This document shows positions 63,204 to 64,000 of a stretch of DNA of 64,000 bases, piece after piece (the stretch's first letter is position 1; each line of letters begins with the position of its first letter). This DNA comes from JANMZO01 sp963763135 (GTDB lineage: Bacteria; Actinomycetota; Acidimicrobiia; Acidimicrobiales; JANYDT01). The stretch lies in assembly GCA_963763135.1 (NCBI GenBank), contig CAVXNJ010000009.1, positions 620,001 through 684,000 on the forward strand. Reading direction: 5' to 3'. The translations under genes and the position numbers were made by a program. The notes beneath the pieces were generated by a model. It was given only the letters and a program-made list of their open reading frames with translations, did not search any database and was not told where the DNA came from.

Positions 63204-63759
63204 CGTTGATGGACGGGCCGGGATCGTTCTCGGTGACCAGCTCACGAGGCGGCAGCGCCAGCCCCTCGACGACCTGTGCATTCGGGAGTCGAAGCAATAG
63301 GCCGGGGGAGAGGATCACCTTGCAGGACCGGCTCCCACCGCCGACGAGTACCCGCTTCAGGTCCATGATCCGACTATCGATGTAGAGCGGGAGCGTGGGC
63401 GGTAGGCCGATCGGCGTCACTCCTCCGACAGTCATTCCGGTGAACGCCTCGGTGTGTGCGGCATCGGCAAATGACGCCTTCTTGGTACCGAGGAGTCGCC
63501 GAACCGTCTTGTTCACATCGAGGCGGGTCGTGGGCAGCACCAAGCAGGCGGCAAAGACCGCAGGGTCGGACTTTCCCTCAACCACGATGCAATTTGCACC
63601 TTCGTCGCTCGGGTAGTTGTACTTCTCGCAGAAGGCTGCAGTGTCGGCGAATGCCGGATCACACGGGAACAATTCGTAGGGCTCACCGAACGGGTCGAGG
63701 AACTCGGTCAGACGCCGCTCAGCTTCCAGGTCACGGGTGAAACCAGCGTTCTCAGCCAT
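63196..63759 (-). CDS. YbaK/EbsC-type aminoacyl-tRNA deacylase
   Basis: A 187-residue editing-domain protein that would hydrolyse mischarged aminoacyl-tRNA (YbaK removes Cys from tRNA-Pro). Family features are IVVEGKSDPAVFAACLVLPTTRLDV near residue 58 with the central Lys, KKASFADAAHTEAFTGMTVGGVTPIGLP near 93-120 (TGxxxGGVTPIGL motif), and PLYIDSRIMDLKRVLVGGGS near 125. The start ATG 63759 follows TAGCAT by six bases. The gene ends eight bases inside the amidase gene. Confidence 0.9.
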   Translation of the reverse strand: MAENAGFTRDLEAERRLTEFLDPFGEPYELFPCDPAFADTAAFCEKYNYPSDEGANCIVVEGKSDPAVFAACLVLPTTRLDVNKTVRRLLGTKKASFADAAHTEAFTGMTVGGVTPIGLPPTLPLYIDSRIMDLKRVLVGGGSRSCKVILSPGLLLRLPNAQVVEGLALPPRELVTENDPGPSINDD

Positions 63760-64000
63760 GTGGTCATGCTACCGACCATCGAAGACCGTTTGCTGCCAGC
63801 ATGGTCAGGCCAGCTCAAGGAAGAACGCGTCTGCTCTCGCAACCGGGTGAAGATGTTGCGGAACATGTCCTCCGAGTCGAGGCAGTCGTGGAAGCCATGT
63901 TGGCGGGCGTGAATCGTGCTGTTGATGATCGTCGTGCCGGATCGACCGGGCGCACCGACCACGGCATCGCAGTAGACCAACGAGTTGTAGCCGACGAATT
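63708..64000 (-). CDS. C-terminal part of an unrecognised protein, 5' end outside window, possible frameshift
   Basis: The minus strand is open from the window edge and reads FVGYNSLVYCDAVVGAPGRS, then TTIINSTIHARQHGFHDCLD, SEDMFRNIFTRLREQ, with strongly GC-rich third positions, so it is coding. I do not recognise the family; the end reminds me of extended-SDR/epimerase C-termini, but only faintly. After LREQ the in-frame sequence (RSSLSWPDHAGSKRSS...) loses this character and runs 52 bases into the YbaK gene. Skipping one base near 63830 gives RERRVLP and a stop at 63815, a more natural end before the YbaK promoter. The true end is thus probably 63815, and 63708 is the literal end. Confidence 0.55.
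   Translation of the reverse strand, partial: FVGYNSLVYCDAVVGAPGRSGTTIINSTIHARQHGFHDCLDSEDMFRNIFTRLREQTRSSLSWPDHAGSKRSSMVGSMTTWLRTLVSPVTWKLSGV
63766..63771 (-). promoter_or_regulatory. predicted -10 box of leaderless promoter for the YbaK-amidase pair
   Basis: Minus-strand TAGCAT lies six bases before the ATG at 63759. Its presence suggests that the upstream partial gene ends before this point. Confidence 0.5.

Noticed and set aside
1..64000. tRNA, rRNA, CRISPR, transposase, integrase or prophage genes
   Set aside because: None were recognised on either strand; repeats present are short tandem units inside coding or leader regions.

Overview
The window is GC-rich, densely coded chromosomal DNA from an actinobacterium, most likely of the class Acidimicrobiia. 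This placement is an inference: there is no rRNA gene to prove it. It rests on a fused F420-cofactor synthase (FbiC), an MtrA/MtrB/LpqB-like cassette, a wax ester synthase, a very large (about 180 kDa type) NAD-glutamate dehydrogenase, a mycothiol-type DinB protein, and secreted proteins with long threonine-rich linkers. I see no phage, insertion sequence, CRISPR array, rRNA or tRNA.

Layout. 1-6.8 kb, mostly minus strand: a partial ABC ATPase, a DUF418 membrane protein, a stress-domain/carboxymuconolactone decarboxylase fusion, DUF169, enoyl-CoA hydratase, a small ribbon-helix-helix protein overlapping a flavin/F420-type oxidoreductase, and a VIT-type metal transporter. 7-16 kb, plus strand: an SDR, a large secreted SGNH hydrolase with two SdrD_B-like domains (frameshifted), a GGDEF protein, and an overlapping hxlR-fbiC pair. 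16-22 kb: a secreted TAP-type hydrolase, a YeiH-type exporter, an M20 peptidase, an MFS carrier and a thioesterase. 23-28 kb: a two-component system with a GerMN lipoprotein, then a GGDEF-EAL protein. 28-37 kb: an aminotransferase translationally coupled to a D-2-hydroxyacid dehydrogenase, HrpA with a Thr/Pro-rich N-terminus, a small membrane protein, and SelO (frameshifted). 37-49 kb: NAD-GDH, LtrA, a tandem universal stress protein, a second two-component system, an MFS exporter and an MBL-fold hydrolase. 50-64 kb: nitroreductase, an N-methyltryptophan-oxidase-like flavoenzyme, an SDR-AKR-ASCH run, an RlmM-like methyltransferase, a PhzS-like monooxygenase with a nucleoside hydrolase, wax ester synthase, a repeat-rich lipoprotein, a DinB-like protein, amidase and a YbaK deacylase.

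Themes. Signalling is prominent: two two-component systems and two c-di-GMP proteins. At least ten genes carry a TANNNT hexamer 6-8 bases before the start codon and no Shine-Dalgarno sequence, which suggests common leaderless transcription and helps fix several starts. Two genes (the SGNH protein and selO), and probably a third at the right edge, are split by a one-base surplus in the reading direction; either they are decaying or varying genes, or the assembly has single-base insertions. The most interesting regulatory arrangement is hxlR-fbiC, where an operator-like palindrome covers the predicted -10 box of a leaderless promoter that would drive F420 biosynthesis.
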